From Haliclona indistincta (Eukaryota; Porifera; Demospongiae; Haplosclerida; Chalinidae): DNA of 64,000 bases. The stretch lies in NCBI GenBank assembly GCA_964017065.1, contig OZ024783.1, positions 7,042,869-7,106,868 on the forward strand, given 5' to 3'. The notes beneath the pieces are model-generated. The model was not told where the DNA came from, did not search any database, and saw only the letters and a list, made by a program, of their open reading frames with translations. The position numbers and the translations under genes are program-made. Of this stretch, positions 41,462-64,000 are shown one piece after another; positions within the stretch are counted from its first letter, which is position 1; every line of letters begins with the position of its first letter.

Positions 41462-42598
41462 GGAGGGCGGGGTAATTCCGCCCACACTTCCGTGTTTCCA
41501 ACTTAAGAGCTGCTTTGCTCCAGCTTTCCAACAACCAATAGCAGGATCTTGTAGGTCAATCTAAGTGCTCTTAGTGGTTGCAACTAGAGCAAGTCACTAT
41601 CACCGTTAATAATAACAGCAGCTTGACTTTCCTAATTACTGAGAAAATTCCAAAATTATTTTTTCGGGGTAATTCCGCCCACCACACTTTTTCTATTGTG
41701 AAGAGGAACTGCTAGGGGAAACGGTTTCTAGCCGTGAAAGAAAGGTTCTATACTATTTCCCAATAATCTCTGACAGTATTCGTGCGCAATCATGTGAGTC
41801 AGCAGCCAATTATTCGTGGAATATGAACATGAAATCAGAATGCTGAATAAACATGGATGAATAAGTGATGAGTCATAGAAAACCGAGTTCTAGTTGTTGT
41901 GATTAACAATCATGTCGCTGACAGAAGTGACAGAGCCATTCTTCCTCCTCGCTCAGCATACTTTTACAAAACATTCATTTCCTGTCGTGCATGATTTCAC
42001 CAAGCCACACCTCTTAAAAATTCCTTCCTCGTGAGTGCGCTCCAAAGCCGCTTGCAGTCAGAGATCTGGAGTGTCTGAGCATCCCAAACTTTTTAAATAG
42101 TATAATTGACGTTTAATACCGTATAGCGGGTAATTTTGGAGGGTCAAAATTTTGGCGAATGACCCAGATTTTGTGTTTTGGCGAATTTAATTTTGGCGTC
42201 AAGTGCCTGGCTCACGTATTACTGCAATAGAAAAAGCAGATTTTGGCGAATTTTATTTTGGCGAATGCTTGACGATTCGCCAAATTCGCCAAAGTTTCCT
42301 CCCGCCAAAATTACCCGCTATACGGTAATCCATTCTATGCTTACACGAGGCTCTGAGTATAAAGCATGATTGAGCTAAGTAAGTTTAGGAAGTTTTTTTG
42401 TAGTTTTTCGTCTACCATGATGAAAATTAAGATATTGATTTTTTTATCAAAAGAAAGCAAGCTCATGCGCTTGCTTCAGCAGTTCAGTATAGCTATATAG
42501 TGTAGCTATTTATTCAGCACTTTGCTGCTGCCGTTCGCTTGCTTGTTTGCAGGCATCAGCTGCTCGAACTTGGAATGAGCGGAATTACCCCGCCCTCC
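41462..42598. mobile_element. TIR element with GGAGGGCGGGGTAATTCCGC ends
   Basis: A 20-bp perfect terminal inverted repeat (41462-41481 and 42579-42598) bounds 1137 bp with no transposase. The motif GGGGTAATTCCGCCCAC recurs internally near 41665. A smaller MITE (42117-42327) is nested inside it. The target duplication is unclear. Confidence 0.75.
42117..42327. mobile_element. full-length MITE with TACCGTATAGCGGGTAATTT ends
   Basis: About 23 bp of perfect terminal inverted repeat, then a further imperfect inverted GGCGAA/TTCGCC interior. It is the best-preserved copy of a family found at least five times in the window, and is nested in the 41462-42598 element. Confidence 0.85.
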
Positions 42599-42707
42599 CT
42601 TATATGGTCTATACACCAATTAAAGTTTTAGTAGCTAAACAGTTGTAGTTCTTAATAATTATTATTATTATTTTATACAGTTGTTGACTGAAATTTCTCT
42701 TACAAGG

Positions 42708-42809
42708 CTATCCTGCTATCATTGGAGGAATGATTCTAGAGATTGGTGACAAGTATGTGGACATGTCTCTATCGACCAAGGTCAACAAGACATTGCAGTA
42801 GAGATCTGA
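42708..42809 (+). pseudogene. OSCP exon 8 fragment
   Basis: It matches the last exon of ATP5PO (ATCCTGCTATCATTGGAGGA onwards) to the same stop, but with a 10-bp deletion after GTCAACAAG that shifts the frame, and no acceptor or other exons. It marks the left edge of the OSCP-NUP188 duplication next to the intact NUP188 gene. Confidence 0.92.
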
Positions 42810-43206
42810 ACAACATTAGGAACACACTAGCCCTTTAGTGATATCATATATAATTTTGTGTATTTTGTAATAATTTATAGACACAAACTAACCAACCCTC
42901 CATCCACGAGATTCATACTCTTCTAGCTACTGTGCTTTGGTACCAAGGGCGTATACGCCCTTGTTGGTACTCAAATTTTGCATGCTGGACGGTTCAGTTC
43001 TGAGGTGGAACCTGAATGTAGCGTCGTAACACACCAAGTAGTGCTGTCTCGTTCATACAACGTAGTTCTTTTAGTCATGTAGTCTAGCGCTAGAGAACAC
43101 ATGGCATGCATGCATGGTCCAGGGAAACCGAACTGAATTTTCCCGCCTAAAATCGTGCATGTAATTTTGGTTCAGGAAGGGTTAAGTATTGGCGCTAAAT
43201 TTTGAG

Positions 43207-64000
<20,794 letters not shown>

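Overview
The window looks like animal nuclear DNA, most likely from a sponge. Genes have many exons, GT-AG introns (several of only about 55-90 bp) and animal protein families: a class I POU homeobox factor, NUP188, SFT2-domain proteins, a TMEM242-like protein, the OSCP subunit of mitochondrial ATP synthase, and a secreted fibrinogen-related protein. The POU class and the secreted and membrane families fit a basal metazoan. The sponge assignment is inference.

Layout. 1-423 is the 3' end of an unknown + strand gene. At 3331-4786 (-) are the first two coding exons of a ZDHHC9/14/18-like palmitoyltransferase, divergent from a TMEM242-like gene (5059-5523, +), which is followed by an SFT2-domain gene (5962-9913, +, six exons). 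The next 16 kb is segmental duplication: a decayed TMEM242 copy (10308-10590), a second intact SFT2 gene (11048-15299), a type I membrane glycoprotein gene with LolA-like ectodomains (16105-19958, -), a fragment holding only the last two SFT2 exons (20512-21356), and a second glycoprotein gene (22165-26215, -). A POU class I gene with one coding exon follows (27120-28097, +).

The second half holds ATP5PO/OSCP (29630-31925, +, eight exons) followed by NUP188. This pair was also duplicated: 32256-35546 is a broken copy of NUP188 exons 1-11, and 42708-42809 is a broken copy of OSCP exon 8 just before the intact NUP188 gene (43207 to beyond 64000, +). The spacer (35547-42690) carries a tail-anchored STK35/PDIK1L-like kinase (39501-40625, -) and several inverted-repeat elements. 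NUP188 has a 13.5 kb intron (49855-63369) packed with transposons: a nearly intact hAT element inserted in a dead PIF/Harbinger transposase, non-LTR and BEL/Pao remnants, a ZNF862-like zinc-finger remnant and a second hAT remnant. It also contains a TATA-driven secreted fibrinogen-related gene on the same strand.

Repeats are prominent. Long pure (CT)n microsatellites abut four different 3' splice sites. There are two minisatellites with 67 and 45-46 bp units, a coding Pro/Thr repeat, and several MITE families whose target duplications or empty sites can be read directly. I see no microbial-style defence system or CRISPR. The most unusual signals are the splice-site microsatellites, the glycoprotein pair with a stalk repeat in only one copy, a 49-bp-arm intronic hairpin, and the kinase with a DVG motif and tail anchor.
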